Below, piece by piece: positions 22,282-31,565 of a DNA stretch of 64,000 bases. Below the pieces are notes generated by a model that was given only the letters and a program-made list of their open reading frames with translations, was not told the origin of the DNA and made no database searches. The translations under genes and the position numbers were made by a program. This DNA comes from JBCBWG01 sp038523925 (lineage in GTDB: Bacteria > Pseudomonadota > Alphaproteobacteria > Rhizobiales > Hyphomicrobiaceae). The stretch's first letter is position 1. Each line of letters starts with the position of its first letter. Location: contig JBCBIY010000002.1 in NCBI GenBank assembly GCA_038523925.1, forward strand, positions 310,001 through 374,000. The letters run 5' to 3'.

Positions 22282-23972
22282 CGCGTCAGGATCACGAAGT
22301 CCGTGCCCTTACCGGTCTCGTGGCTCGGACCGCGATCGCTGACGATGACAGACGACCCGACCTTCACCAGTTCCTCGACGCGCTCGCGGACTTTACTCGG
22401 GATCATCACGCGATCGAGCGCCGCACGCGTCTCAAACCGCCGAACCTCGCGGCCCTTGCGTTTGCCGACAACCGGCGCCTTAAACCGGCGATCGGGCACC
22501 GACATCGCGGTCCAACGGAGCGAGTGCCCGTCTTCGGCCTCGCCCACCGCGCTCATGACGTGCGTGCCCAGCGGCGTTTCCGGGTCGACCACTTCAATGT
22601 CGGCTTCAAAGATCGGCTGGTAGCCCTGGCGCACGTAGAGCTTCTGCGTTTGGCGGCTGATCAGGACGTGGACCGGCCGCTCGCGGAGATCAAAGGCTTT
22701 CTCGGCAGCGGCAACGGCGCGGCTTGATTTGGTGTAGGCGACCTTTGCTGCGCGATACGAACTCGCCGCCTGCTTGGCCTGCGCGCGCACTTCGCCGAGC
22801 TTGGCCTCGATGACGGAGAGAACGTGACCGGTCTGCGCCTCCGTTGCGACGGCAAACTCTTGTTCAGTGTCCGCGTCCGTCAGGCGGTCTTCAAGCATGG
22901 CCTCTTCGTTTGCAAGCCGCTGAAACGCCGGGTCGTCAGGTGTTGTCGAGACACGCGCCACGAGGAAGATGTTGAGTTTGCGGGTCGCGCGGGCGGTGCG
23001 CTTGTTCCAACGGTTGAGGTGCCGCGTGGCGCGGGCGTGGACTTTCCGCGCGCCGCGCAAGTCGGCGGAGAGCTGGCGCGACTTCGCAACCCGCGCGTCC
23101 AAAAGCGCCTTGGCGAGCCGGTGCCGCTGGCGCGCGCCGTCCTGCACCATCTTGAGGCCTTCAATACGGGCAAGCTCGCGCCGCTCAACGGAGGCCCGGG
23201 TCCGCGGCTCGCCGTCGCGATCGCCGACGACTGCGAGCCGGCGGCTGTGCAGCCGGATCTGGCCTTCGGTCAACGGCCCGCCGGCAGCCTGCGCCTCGGA
23301 CACGCCAAGAACGGCATTGACCACGTTCTGAGGCCCTGTCTTGCTCGGGCGCGAAACGCTCGGGGCGACGGTCGGCGCATCGCCGTCAATCGGCGTCAGC
23401 TCTTCGATGGTGTCATCGCCCGCCGGCAGACGGTTCCAGAGCAATTCGTGGCTGATCAGCGTCGGGCGCGGCGAACTATAGGCGACGACCACCCGCGCGT
23501 TCATGCGCGTCAGATTAAACAGCCGCCGGGCGTTGCGGTATGGCAGGCGAACACAGCCGTGGGACGCCGGATAGTTCGGGACCGGCCCGCCGTGCAGCGC
23601 AATGCCAGACCACGTTAGCCGCTGCATGTTCGGCATCGGCGCGTCGTTGTAGAGGTTCGAGAAGTGCTTCCGCCGCTTCTGAATGATGCTGAAGACACCC
23701 GTTGGTGTCCGGTGGCCGCGCTTGCCGGACGAAATCCGGCTCGAGAACACCGGCTTGGTGCCGCGGTAGGCAACGGCGCGCTGGCGGCCGAGATCGACGA
23801 CGACGGTCATTGGTTCCGACGACGACAGCGCGCGCTTCGGCTTCTTGGCGGCGAGAGCTGTCTCGGTGAAGGCCGCGGCCACAAGAACGGCCGCGCAGGC
23901 CGCAATCAGCGCGATTGGCTTGCAACTGCGGAACTGAAATCCGGACACCGTCTCTGGCTGCCGATACCGCAT
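22278..23972 (-). CDS. L,D-transpeptidase with a second, active-site-less YkuD-like domain
   Basis: A 564-residue exported protein. After a signal segment (about residues 19-41), residues 53-168 form a complete YkuD domain with HGGPVPNYPASHGCVRLP, containing the catalytic Cys140 and its His. Residues about 235-428 are Arg/Ala-rich and probably form a long coiled coil. Residues 432-563 look like a second YkuD fold, starting VHVLISRQTQKLYV and passing TPLGTHVMSA, but the segment where SHGCVR should stand reads SVIVSDRGPSHETG with no Cys. The start at 23972 follows GGTGGAG by 6 bases. The first domain should form 3-3 cross-links or attach proteins to peptidoglycan; the second may bind glycan. 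Confidence 0.87.
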   Translation of the reverse strand: MRYRQPETVSGFQFRSCKPIALIAACAAVLVAAAFTETALAAKKPKRALSSSEPMTVVVDLGRQRAVAYRGTKPVFSSRISSGKRGHRTPTGVFSIIQKRRKHFSNLYNDAPMPNMQRLTWSGIALHGGPVPNYPASHGCVRLPYRNARRLFNLTRMNARVVVAYSSPRPTLISHELLWNRLPAGDDTIEELTPIDGDAPTVAPSVSRPSKTGPQNVVNAVLGVSEAQAAGGPLTEGQIRLHSRRLAVVGDRDGEPRTRASVERRELARIEGLKMVQDGARQRHRLAKALLDARVAKSRQLSADLRGARKVHARATRHLNRWNKRTARATRKLNIFLVARVSTTPDDPAFQRLANEEAMLEDRLTDADTEQEFAVATEAQTGHVLSVIEAKLGEVRAQAKQAASSYRAAKVAYTKSSRAVAAAEKAFDLRERPVHVLISRQTQKLYVRQGYQPIFEADIEVVDPETPLGTHVMSAVGEAEDGHSLRWTAMSVPDRRFKAPVVGKRKGREVRRFETRAALDRVMIPSKVRERVEELVKVGSSVIVSDRGPSHETGKGTDFVILTR

Positions 23973-24255
23973 TGCACGCTCCACCTGACAATCCCGCGAC
24001 GCATGAGGACCGTGGCCCAGCACCGCTAATATGACACCAAAACTCCTGATGTAGGCTTACCAATCCCGCCCCTGCGCCTTCAACGACAACGGCCGCACCG
24101 GAGCTTTCGCCCGGCTCGAGTGTGGCCCGCGGCCCACGACCGCGCTTGACGCCAAGGGCCCACCTCCTCAATCGAGGGTTGAAGCGCACAGCCCCGCGAT
24201 TGCCGGCCGCAGCCGCCTCAGCTAACAGAGCGCCAGACGACAGGGAGCCCGCGAC

Positions 24256-25731
24256 ATGCAGGACCATGCAGCAGCCGATCCGGAGCTGCTTTTTTCAGGT
24301 GCCACCGGCGATTGGGAAGTCATCATCGGCCTCGAGGTGCACGCCCAGGTTGCCTCTGAAGCGAAACTTTTCTCCGGCGCGTCCACCGGCTTTGGTGCAC
24401 CGCCGAACAGCCATGTCTCGCTTGTCGATGCGGCGATGCCGGGCATGCTGCCGGTGATCAACGCTGAGTGCGTCGCACAGGCCGTTCGAACGGGCCTCGG
24501 GCTCAAGGCACAGATCAACAACCGCAGTGTGTTTGATCGTAAGAACTACTTCTACCCGGATCTGCCGCAGGGCTATCAGATCTCACAGTACAAAGACCCG
24601 ATCGTCGGCGAGGGCGAAATCGAGATCGATGTCGACGGCGAGACCAAGACGATTGGCGTCGAACGACTCCACCTCGAGCAGGACGCAGGCAAGTCGATCC
24701 ACGACATGTCGCCCGACCATTCGTATGTCGACCTCAACCGGTCCGGTGTCGCGCTGATGGAGATCGTCTCGCGGCCGGATCTGCGCTCGGCCAAGCAGGC
24801 GCAGGCCTACGTGACGAAGCTGCGCACGATCCTGCGCTACCTCGGCACGAGCGATGGCGACATGGACAAGGGCAACCTGCGCGCCGACGTCAACGTTTCG
24901 GTTCGCAAGCCGGGCGCTGAGCTTGGCACGCGCTGCGAAATCAAAAACGTCAACTCGATCCGCTTTATCGGCCAGGCCATTGAGGCAGAGGCACGCCGCC
25001 AGATCGACATCATCGAAGACGGCGGGACGATCGATCAGGAGACACGCCTATTCGATCCGAAGTCCGGCACAACACGTGCGATGCGCTCCAAGGAAGAAGC
25101 CCACGACTATCGCTACTTCCCAGACCCTGACCTGCTCCCGCTCGCGTTTGACGATGCCTTTGTCGAGAGCCTGAAGGCTGGCCTGCCAGAGCTGCCAGAT
25201 GAAAAGAAGCACCGCTTCATGGCGGACTTCGGCCTCACCAACTACGACGCCAGCGTGCTGGTCGCGGAAAAAGAGAACGCGGACTTCTTTGAGCAGGTCG
25301 CGGATGGCCGCGATGGCAAGGTCGCAGCGAACTGGGTGATCAACGAACTGTTCGGCCGGCTCAACAAGGAAGGCCTCGACGTCACGAAGTCTCCGGTGAG
25401 CGCGCAGCAACTGGGCGGGATGATCGACCTTATTGCGGCTGACACGATCTCCGGCAAGATCGCGAAGGACGTCTTTGAGATCGTCTGGTCGGAGGGCGGT
25501 GACCCGGCGGCCATTGTCGAAGACCGCGGCATGAAACAGGTCACCGACACAGGCGCCATTGAGGCCGCCGTAGACGATGTGATCGCCGCTCATCCGGATC
25601 AAGTCGAGAAGGCGAAGGCGAAGCCGTCGCTGGCGGGCTGGTTCGTCGGGCAGGTGATGAAGGCGACCGGCGGCAAGGCCAACCCGCAGGCCGTCCAGAA
25701 AATTGTCCGCGAGAAACTCGGGATCGAGTGA
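24256..25731 (+). CDS. gatB: Asp-tRNA(Asn)/Glu-tRNA(Gln) amidotransferase subunit B
   Basis: A 491-residue GatB, the kinase/transamidation subunit of GatCAB, which converts misacylated Glu-tRNA(Gln) and Asp-tRNA(Asn) to the amide forms in the cytosol. Family hallmarks are WEVIIGLEVHAQV, KNYFYPDLPQGYQISQY, RLHLEQDAGKSIHD, LMEIVSRPDLRS and RCEIKNVNSIRFI, and the C-terminal YqeY-like tRNA-binding domain ends with GGKANPQAVQKIVREKLG. AGGGAG lies 9 bases upstream of the ATG. The length is normal. gatA and gatC are not in the window. The next gene follows after only 38 bases. Confidence 0.97.
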   Translation: MQDHAAADPELLFSGATGDWEVIIGLEVHAQVASEAKLFSGASTGFGAPPNSHVSLVDAAMPGMLPVINAECVAQAVRTGLGLKAQINNRSVFDRKNYFYPDLPQGYQISQYKDPIVGEGEIEIDVDGETKTIGVERLHLEQDAGKSIHDMSPDHSYVDLNRSGVALMEIVSRPDLRSAKQAQAYVTKLRTILRYLGTSDGDMDKGNLRADVNVSVRKPGAELGTRCEIKNVNSIRFIGQAIEAEARRQIDIIEDGGTIDQETRLFDPKSGTTRAMRSKEEAHDYRYFPDPDLLPLAFDDAFVESLKAGLPELPDEKKHRFMADFGLTNYDASVLVAEKENADFFEQVADGRDGKVAANWVINELFGRLNKEGLDVTKSPVSAQQLGGMIDLIAADTISGKIAKDVFEIVWSEGGDPAAIVEDRGMKQVTDTGAIEAAVDDVIAAHPDQVEKAKAKPSLAGWFVGQVMKATGGKANPQAVQKIVREKLGIE

Positions 25732-25769
25732 TCGCGCGGCGGCGCAACTGTCAGGGCAAGCGATCAATC

Positions 25770-26033
25770 ATGGCAACAGCGCTTGGACGCCGCGTCCTCA
25801 TCGAAGCAATCGACCATGCTCTGGCGGGTGAGTTCGACCCGGCGCTCGCGATCGTGCGCGAACACGCAAACGACCGCCGGGCCTGTCACGTTGGTGCGAT
25901 TGTGCTGCGGTTGCGCGGCGAGAAATCAGAGGCGATGCGTTGGTATCGCAACGCCGGCATCTGGGACTGGCCGAACGCCGACCCGCAGGGCCAGCTTTTG
26001 CACCTGCGCCAGGAATACGACTTCCAGTACTAG
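25770..26033 (+). CDS. Small conserved-looking protein downstream of gatB
   Basis: An 87-residue soluble protein, rich in alpha-helical and acidic/basic pairs (LIEAIDHALAGEFDPALAIVREH) with a final segment WYRNAGIWDWPNADPQGQLLHLRQEYDF. The first half resembles a single helical-repeat hairpin. It begins at an ATG 38 bases after gatB with AGGG upstream; an alternative GTG at 25728 overlaps the gatB stop. Because of the tight spacing it is probably co-transcribed with gatB. I do not recognise a named family, and no catalytic motif is visible. Confidence 0.65.
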   Translation: MATALGRRVLIEAIDHALAGEFDPALAIVREHANDRRACHVGAIVLRLRGEKSEAMRWYRNAGIWDWPNADPQGQLLHLRQEYDFQY

Positions 26034-26054
26034 CCGACGCGGCCGCCGGCTCAG

Positions 26055-27062
26055 CTAACCAAGCCAGACCTGCAGCGCGACGACGCCCACGTAGACGCCG
26101 ATGATCGCATAGCCTTCGCGGCCAACACCGCGGCGATCGCGCGCGATCAGGCCGAGCAGCATGATTGTCGCCATAACCAGCGCGGCCGCGATCATCAGCA
26201 CATCGCGGTCGGCTGCCGCGTGATAGATCGACCCGCTGCGATATCCCGCATCCGCGAAGGCAAGGAACAAGACGTCAAACGTGTTGCCGCCAACGATGCC
26301 GCCCACCGCGAGCTGCAGCGCGCCAAGGCGTACGGCGGCAATCGTCGTCACGAGTTCCGGCAATGACGTGACGACCGATGTCAGCAGGACGCCCGCGACC
26401 GTTTGCGAGATGCCGAACGATGTGGCGATCGCCGACGCGCTCCAGGCAATGAAGTGACCGGCAACGCCCAGTGCGACGGCGAGCCCGACAAAGCGAAGGG
26501 CGAGCGACGCGACCGAGCCGCTGGCCTCGATTGCGTCGTCCGGCTCATCGGGATGTGTCAGCGCGGTTTCATCCGGCGACCAGCTCGGCTGATGGCGAAG
26601 CCGCATGCCGGTGGTCGCCAGGACGAGATAACAGCCGAAAAGGACGATCGTGACCGGGTGGATCGAAAGAAACGTGACGGGCGGCGCAAGGCTTGCCCCA
26701 AGCGCAAGTGCCAGCAGCAGGATGAGCCCGGCCGACTGCCAGAGGTTCGTCACTTCGGCGGCCGCATGCTCAAGGTTGGCGCGGCGGTAGACGGCGTCTG
26801 CAATCACAAGAAAGGTTGTTTGCGCGGCGATCCCGCCGACGGCATTCGACACGGCAAGCGAGGGCTGATCAGCGAGGGCTGCCGAGACCGAAGCGACCAC
26901 ACCCGGCAGCGACGTGGCAGCCCCCAGCATGAGTGCGCCAAAGACCGCTTCCCCCATTCCGGTTCGGTCCGCCAGTTCGTCCGACACCTTCGCCATGTAC
27001 GTGCCGGCCAACACAATGACCGCTCCTGCGGCGGCGAAGACGAGCATCTCGAAAATGGGCAT
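26055..27062 (-). CDS. Sodium/calcium exchanger-family (CaCA) antiporter
   Basis: A 335-residue inner-membrane protein with about ten helices in two inverted repeats. Each repeat has the alpha motif of the CaCA superfamily: LGAATSLPGVVASVSAAL with AVGGIAAQTTF in the first and SVVTSLPELVTTIAAVRLG with VGGIVGGNTFDVLF in the second. Only the second carries the acidic residue in SLPE; the first has Gly in that place, so ion selectivity may differ from classical Ca2+/H+ or Na+ exchangers. The start is the ATG at 27062; a longer frame upstream is an antisense artefact of the divergent VOC gene. Confidence 0.85.
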   Translation of the reverse strand: MPIFEMLVFAAAGAVIVLAGTYMAKVSDELADRTGMGEAVFGALMLGAATSLPGVVASVSAALADQPSLAVSNAVGGIAAQTTFLVIADAVYRRANLEHAAAEVTNLWQSAGLILLLALALGASLAPPVTFLSIHPVTIVLFGCYLVLATTGMRLRHQPSWSPDETALTHPDEPDDAIEASGSVASLALRFVGLAVALGVAGHFIAWSASAIATSFGISQTVAGVLLTSVVTSLPELVTTIAAVRLGALQLAVGGIVGGNTFDVLFLAFADAGYRSGSIYHAAADRDVLMIAAALVMATIMLLGLIARDRRGVGREGYAIIGVYVGVVALQVWLG

Positions 27063-27236
27063 TGCGACCTGACGACGGAGGCACCTCCGCAAGCAGGAGA
27101 GGCAGAGCCGATAACGGCCTGGCGCGCTCTCCGTTCCGATGCGCTTCGTCGTCCGGCCGGCCGGTTTGTTGACGGCGCAGCGGCGGGCGGGTCTGCTGGC
27201 GCAATCAAAAACGAAGAACACCTAAGGAGCGCGCCC

Positions 27237-27644
27237 ATGGATTGGTCGATCCACCACGTCAACATCGAGGCCCATGACGTCAAAGCCACCGCTGCATTTC
27301 TGAGAGACATCATCGGACTGCCGCAGGGCACCTGGACCTATCCGGACAGGCCGGGCGAGCTGCACCACGCTGACGATACGATCGCCTACTTCGGGACCGC
27401 GAACCGCGGCATCCATGTCGTAAAGCCCATCCCGACGTTCGCGCGCGACAACGGCTTCGTGCACAACCCGACGATCGGCGGCCATCCGGCGATCACGGTG
27501 CCTGACATTAAGGCTGTGATGAAGCGGCTCGACGCGGGAGGCATCGTCTATTCCGATGCCGGGACCTACGCGATGAAGGGCGTGCATCAGATCTACGTCT
27601 ACGATCCGTCGATGAACGTCATCGAGATCAATCAGGTGCTGTAG
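27237..27644 (+). CDS. VOC-family (glyoxalase/dioxygenase fold) protein
   Basis: A 135-residue protein of the vicinal-oxygen-chelate superfamily with the two paired beta-alpha-beta-beta-beta modules. Metal-site candidates are the His in DWSIHHVNIEA, the His in NRGIHVVKP, the second-module His in GVHQIYVYDP and the Glu in NVIEINQ. AAGGAG stands 8 bases before the ATG. Family members include glyoxalases, ring-cleavage dioxygenases and antibiotic-binding proteins; the exact reaction cannot be assigned. It stands alone, divergent from the antiporter and convergent with ohr. Confidence 0.85.
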   Translation: MDWSIHHVNIEAHDVKATAAFLRDIIGLPQGTWTYPDRPGELHHADDTIAYFGTANRGIHVVKPIPTFARDNGFVHNPTIGGHPAITVPDIKAVMKRLDAGGIVYSDAGTYAMKGVHQIYVYDPSMNVIEINQVL

Positions 27645-27671
27645 GCAGTCCCGCGCGCGGCCAGAGCGTTA

Positions 27672-27703
27672 GCTGCCCGGCTCAATCCATCGGGCCGGGC
27701 AGC
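27672..27703. terminator. Stem-loop between two convergent genes
   Basis: GCTGCCCGG (27672-27680) and CCGGGCAGC (27695-27703) form a perfect 9-bp stem with a 14-base loop between the VOC and ohr stops. No T-run follows on either strand, so it is a plausible shared end signal and not a classic intrinsic terminator. Confidence 0.4.
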
Positions 27704-27721
27704 CGAAAACGCGTGTGAGTG

Positions 27722-28162
27722 CTACGCGCCTTTCACTTCAAGCGCGACATCGACGTTGCCGCGCGTCGCGTGGCTGTAGGGGCAAATCTGCTCGTGCGCC
27801 GCGTTGGCGATCTCTGTGAGTTCGGCTTGCGGCATCGTGCTGTCTTCGACCACCAATTTCACGCTGAGCCCAAAGCCACCTTTCTCGCGCGGACCGATCG
27901 AAACATGCGATGTCACCTTCGCGTTTGAGGCATCCTTCTTCTGCTGGCTCGCAACGAAGTCCATCGCGCCGCCGAAGCAGGCGGCATAGCCGGCAGCAAA
28001 CAGGTGTTCGGGCGTTGTCGTTCCTTCTTTGCCAGGCCCGCCCATCGCTTTTGGAACAGACAGGTCGGCCGACACGCTGCCGTCGTCGGCGTTGGTCTGA
28101 CCATTTCGGCCGCCCGTGGCTGTCGCGGTGGCTGTGAAGACTGGATTAATTGCATCCGCCAT
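27722..28162 (-). CDS. ohr: Organic hydroperoxide resistance protein (Ohr/OsmC family)
   Basis: A 146-residue thiol peroxidase of the Ohr branch, which reduces organic hydroperoxides in the cytosol using a lipoyl-dependent system. The two redox cysteines are in GYAACFGGAMDF and EQICPYSHATRGN, the spacing expected for Ohr; the phrase ATRGNVDV is typical of the Ohr C terminus. GGGAG lies 10 bases before the ATG at 28162. No ohrR regulator gene or clear OhrR-type inverted repeat is visible nearby. It is divergent from the DUF599 gene. Confidence 0.93.
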   Translation of the reverse strand: MADAINPVFTATATATGGRNGQTNADDGSVSADLSVPKAMGGPGKEGTTTPEHLFAAGYAACFGGAMDFVASQQKKDASNAKVTSHVSIGPREKGGFGLSVKLVVEDSTMPQAELTEIANAAHEQICPYSHATRGNVDVALEVKGA

Positions 28163-28385
28163 GACTTGCACTCCCTTGGCTTGTAACGGCGATGCCTCGC
28201 CATGGCCCGGTTTAGCATAGCGAGCACCGGATCGCCGCCGCTTCCGTTGCGACGGCAGCGCCGGCGTTGGACGCAACGTGCACGGCGGATGCAACGTGCG
28301 GACGGCACGCAAGCCCTGGACAAACGGCGCTGCAATCGCGGAGGAGTGAGGCAGTCCGACCTCACGACTTCGCGAAGAGATCCCG

Positions 28386-29099
28386 ATGCCTCAAGACTTC
28401 GGCGCCGACACAGCGATTGCGGTCCTGCTGATCTTTGCCTGCTGGTGGGGGTATTCGTTCGTGCTGTCGCGGCTCAGGGGCGGGCCGATTAACGCCAAAC
28501 TCGAGAGCGTGCGCGCCGACTGGATCGCCGCCATGACCGACCGCACGATGCGCCCGTTCGATGCCATCCTGATTGGCCACATCACCAACGCGCTCGCCTT
28601 CTTCGGCTCGGCCACGCTGATCGTTCTTGCAGGCCTCATCTCCAGCTTCGCGAGCATCAAGACGGTACACGAGCTCGTCTCTGAACTCGACTTCGTCACG
28701 CCGGTCAGCCTCGAGCTGTTTGAACTCCAGCTCGGCTTCGTCGCAGTCGTCCTCGCAATCTCGTTCTTTTCGTTCACGTATGCGCTACGCAAGCTCATCT
28801 ACGTGATCGCGCTGATTGGCGCGCTGCCGCACACAAGCGACAATTGCCCGACCCTTGGCGCCATGGTGGGCGCCACGGCGACGGTGCTCTCGGAGGCGAT
28901 CAAGACATTCAACTTCGGCATTCGCGGCTATTACTACGCCGTCTCAGCCGTCTGCCTGCTGGCTTCACCTGCAGCATCGATCGCTGTCACCATCGCCGTC
29001 ACCGCAGTGCTGTTCTACCGCCAGCTCTCAACGCGAACCTCGGCCGCCATCGACGTCTACGTCGAGGCCGCCAAGTCCATGCCAAAGCGGCAGATGTAG
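28386..29099 (+). CDS. DUF599 family membrane protein
   Basis: A 237-residue inner-membrane protein with four or five helices (about residues 9-27, 68-90, 113-130, 184-215). The DUF599 signature appears as a short polar stretch after TM1 (NAKLESVRADWIAAMTDRTMRP) and FSFTYALRKLIYVIALIGALP in the middle. The family is widespread in proteobacteria and also in plants and is uncharacterised. It is divergent from ohr and converges on the caspase-like gene with only 9 bases between stops. Confidence 0.88.
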   Translation: MPQDFGADTAIAVLLIFACWWGYSFVLSRLRGGPINAKLESVRADWIAAMTDRTMRPFDAILIGHITNALAFFGSATLIVLAGLISSFASIKTVHELVSELDFVTPVSLELFELQLGFVAVVLAISFFSFTYALRKLIYVIALIGALPHTSDNCPTLGAMVGATATVLSEAIKTFNFGIRGYYYAVSAVCLLASPAASIAVTIAVTAVLFYRQLSTRTSAAIDVYVEAAKSMPKRQM

Positions 29100-29108
29100 G
29101 CCCGCCGG

Positions 29109-31565
29109 CTACTTGCGCAGCGCCTTGTTGACGATGGCGCCAAACACGCCCTTCACCATTTCCTGGCCGAACTGCTGCATCTCGCGATCGGCCTGACGCT
29201 GGCGATAGCTGCGCCGCCGCTGTTCGGTTCGGCTTGCGGTCGTCCCACGCACGCGAACGCGGCGCCGGCGGCTTGAACCGTCGAGGCTCGCGAGGCTGCG
29301 GCTCGCGCGGGCGTACCCTATTGACGCTGCCTGCCGGAACATGCGCCGCGCACCCGCGATATCGCCGGAACGCTTCATCATCACGCCGAGGCTGTGTGTG
29401 CTCTCGAGGTCACCAAGTTCTGCCCCGCGGCGGAAAAGGGTCATGCCGCGACGCGCGCTGCGCCTGACGCCAAGCCCATTGACGTACATCCACCCGAAGT
29501 TGTCGAACGCCGCGCCGTAGCTGCCGGCCTCGGTGAGCTCAGAGAAAATCGACTTGGCGCCCGCATAGTCGCCGGCCTTCTGGAGCGCGCGCGCGAGCTG
29601 ATACTTGAACCGCGGGACGCCGGGGTGCGCCTGGACGGCGGCCTGACAGGCCGGCACTGCGCGCAGCGGCTCAAGCCTGCGGTATGGCATCCCGGCCCCG
29701 ACAGCGTGGCGATCGTCGGGGTTCGCCGCAAGCCGGTCGCAAGCTGACACCGCCGCCTGCCCGCCCGAGTGCCCGCCTTGGAGCGGCTCCGTATCGCCAC
29801 CGAATGCGCCTGGCGTTTTCAACCTGGCCACTGCGCCCGTCCCATAGGTTGGTGACGCCGGTCCATTAAGCTTGCGCAGAACCTTTGCAGCGTTCTTGCC
29901 CGGAAGCGTGGCCGGATACTCCAAGGCGATACGCTCGAGGACTTTCTTCTGCTTGCCGGAGATATTGAGATCGGTGGCGGACCGGGCGTCGTCGGCGAGC
30001 CCCGCCTTCTGCCAAAGTTCCGACGCCTCGGCTTCCTGCAGCTTCTCTTGCGCCTCGCCCCGGTGGCGTTTGAAATACTTCTCCGCAACATACTGGCGGT
30101 AGCGGATTGCGGTCCGCTCGCGCTCGGCACGGTCCCATGCCTCCTTCTCGCGCTCAGCGATCACCTTGCGCGCCGTCTCGGCGTTGTTTGTGTCGGGGTA
30201 ATCGTCGAGATAGGCGCCATAGGCATCGACGCTGTCTTCGTTCTCAGCGGTTGACCAAGCGACGCGCTCCCGCAGCGACTTAATCCGGGATCTCGCAAGC
30301 GGCACATACTCGCCAACCAGCTCATCCTTGTCGTCATCCCAACTCCGAATGTACGTGCGGTAAGCGCGAACCGTGTTGCGCTCTTCTGCCTTGTTCCAGG
30401 CTGCCCGATCGAGCTTCCGGAAGGCGTCGGTCGCGTCCTGCGTGTTCTCGCTGTGGCGCTCATCGGCGAGATAGGCCTTGATCTCGGCAGGCGTGTTCGC
30501 AGCTTTCGCGCGCTTCCACGCGAGATTGTCGAGACGGGCTTTCGCCAGACGCGCTTCCCGGCGATGCAGACGGTTCGAGGGGACCTGCAAATACGCTTCA
30601 TATTCCTCCAGGCTGTCGGCTGCCTTCGCGCGTGCCCAATTGTCGCGATCTTGGATGTTTTCGATCTTGTTCTGCGCCCGATCGGCAAACCGTCCCGCTG
30701 GGAACGCCTTCAGATATCGGCGGTATCCTTCGACCGTGTTGTCCTTGCGCGCATCAGCCCACTCGTTCTCTTCCAGTGCCGGATCAACGGCGCGCGGATG
30801 GAACGCAAAGCTGCGCGACAACGACCCCTGATGCCAGGGACGCTGCTTCTGGCCGGTCGCAGCTTTCACGTCGCGCACCACTCTCTCGGAGAGCCCTGCA
30901 AAGTCGAGACCCGGTTCGTCGAAGTGCTTGATGAGCGCCGATGTGAAGGGGCTGTTGTCGCCCGTCCCATCGGCCGCGAACTGGCCTTCGCCGGTCGCGA
31001 ATAGAATCATGAGATCGGCATCTGCGCTGGACATGCCGGTAAAGCCGCTCACGTCGACGCCACCGGCCGAGCGGGTCAATGCGGTCTTCCCATTGAACGG
31101 GTTGTCGCGACAGGAATCGAGCATGACGATGTTGATGCCACCGCTGCGCGTCATGCGGTTAATCAGCTTTTGGAGGTCGAGACTTGTGCGATAGACGTCG
31201 TCAGACTCCTCGATGTAGGCATCGGTCGGAAGAATGTAGTTCCTTCGATTCACCTGGATGCCGTGGCCGGCATAAAACAGAAGCTTGACGTCCGCCGAGC
31301 GCGCCTGCCGCTCGAATGTCCGAAACGCGCTGCGCATCTTTTTGAATGGCGCATCAATCACTTCGATGACTTCGAAGTTCGCAGCCCGCAGCTTCTCACT
31401 AATGGCCTTCGCATCGTTGCTCGGGTTCGTGAGATCACGCAGGTCAGCGTATATTCCGTTCCCGATGACCAGCGCGACGCGCTTCTCGCGTCCGGTGTCG
31501 GCGCCCAGTGCCGGGACTGTCAGTATGAGTGTGGTCAGGCAGGCGGAAATGATGAGCTTCAGCAT
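29109..31565 (-). CDS. Secreted caspase-like (peptidase C14) protein with tryptophan-containing and Sel1-like repeats
   Basis: An 818-residue exported protein. A signal peptide (to about residue 22, ending VPALGA) leads into a caspase p20-like domain with RVALVIGNGIYAD, the catalytic His101 in FYAGHGIQ and Cys152 in MLDSCRDNPF. Residues about 265-550 contain five to six imperfect repeats of about 40 residues of the form W-x2-A-x4-[ST]-x3-Y-x2-Y-[LI]. The C-terminal part has Sel1/TPR-like helices (NFGWMYVNGLG, HSLGVMM) and a very basic tail. The ATG at 31565 follows GGAGG by five bases. The domain order suggests a periplasmic metacaspase-type protease or scaffold; substrate unknown. Confidence 0.88.
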   Translation of the reverse strand: MLKLIISACLTTLILTVPALGADTGREKRVALVIGNGIYADLRDLTNPSNDAKAISEKLRAANFEVIEVIDAPFKKMRSAFRTFERQARSADVKLLFYAGHGIQVNRRNYILPTDAYIEESDDVYRTSLDLQKLINRMTRSGGINIVMLDSCRDNPFNGKTALTRSAGGVDVSGFTGMSSADADLMILFATGEGQFAADGTGDNSPFTSALIKHFDEPGLDFAGLSERVVRDVKAATGQKQRPWHQGSLSRSFAFHPRAVDPALEENEWADARKDNTVEGYRRYLKAFPAGRFADRAQNKIENIQDRDNWARAKAADSLEEYEAYLQVPSNRLHRREARLAKARLDNLAWKRAKAANTPAEIKAYLADERHSENTQDATDAFRKLDRAAWNKAEERNTVRAYRTYIRSWDDDKDELVGEYVPLARSRIKSLRERVAWSTAENEDSVDAYGAYLDDYPDTNNAETARKVIAEREKEAWDRAERERTAIRYRQYVAEKYFKRHRGEAQEKLQEAEASELWQKAGLADDARSATDLNISGKQKKVLERIALEYPATLPGKNAAKVLRKLNGPASPTYGTGAVARLKTPGAFGGDTEPLQGGHSGGQAAVSACDRLAANPDDRHAVGAGMPYRRLEPLRAVPACQAAVQAHPGVPRFKYQLARALQKAGDYAGAKSIFSELTEAGSYGAAFDNFGWMYVNGLGVRRSARRGMTLFRRGAELGDLESTHSLGVMMKRSGDIAGARRMFRQAASIGYARASRSLASLDGSSRRRRVRVRGTTASRTEQRRRSYRQRQADREMQQFGQEMVKGVFGAIVNKALRK

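Noticed and set aside
27645..27721. Classic terminator with T-run between the VOC gene and ohr
   Set aside because: A good stem exists, but no T-run follows on either strand, so it is listed only as a possible stem-loop.
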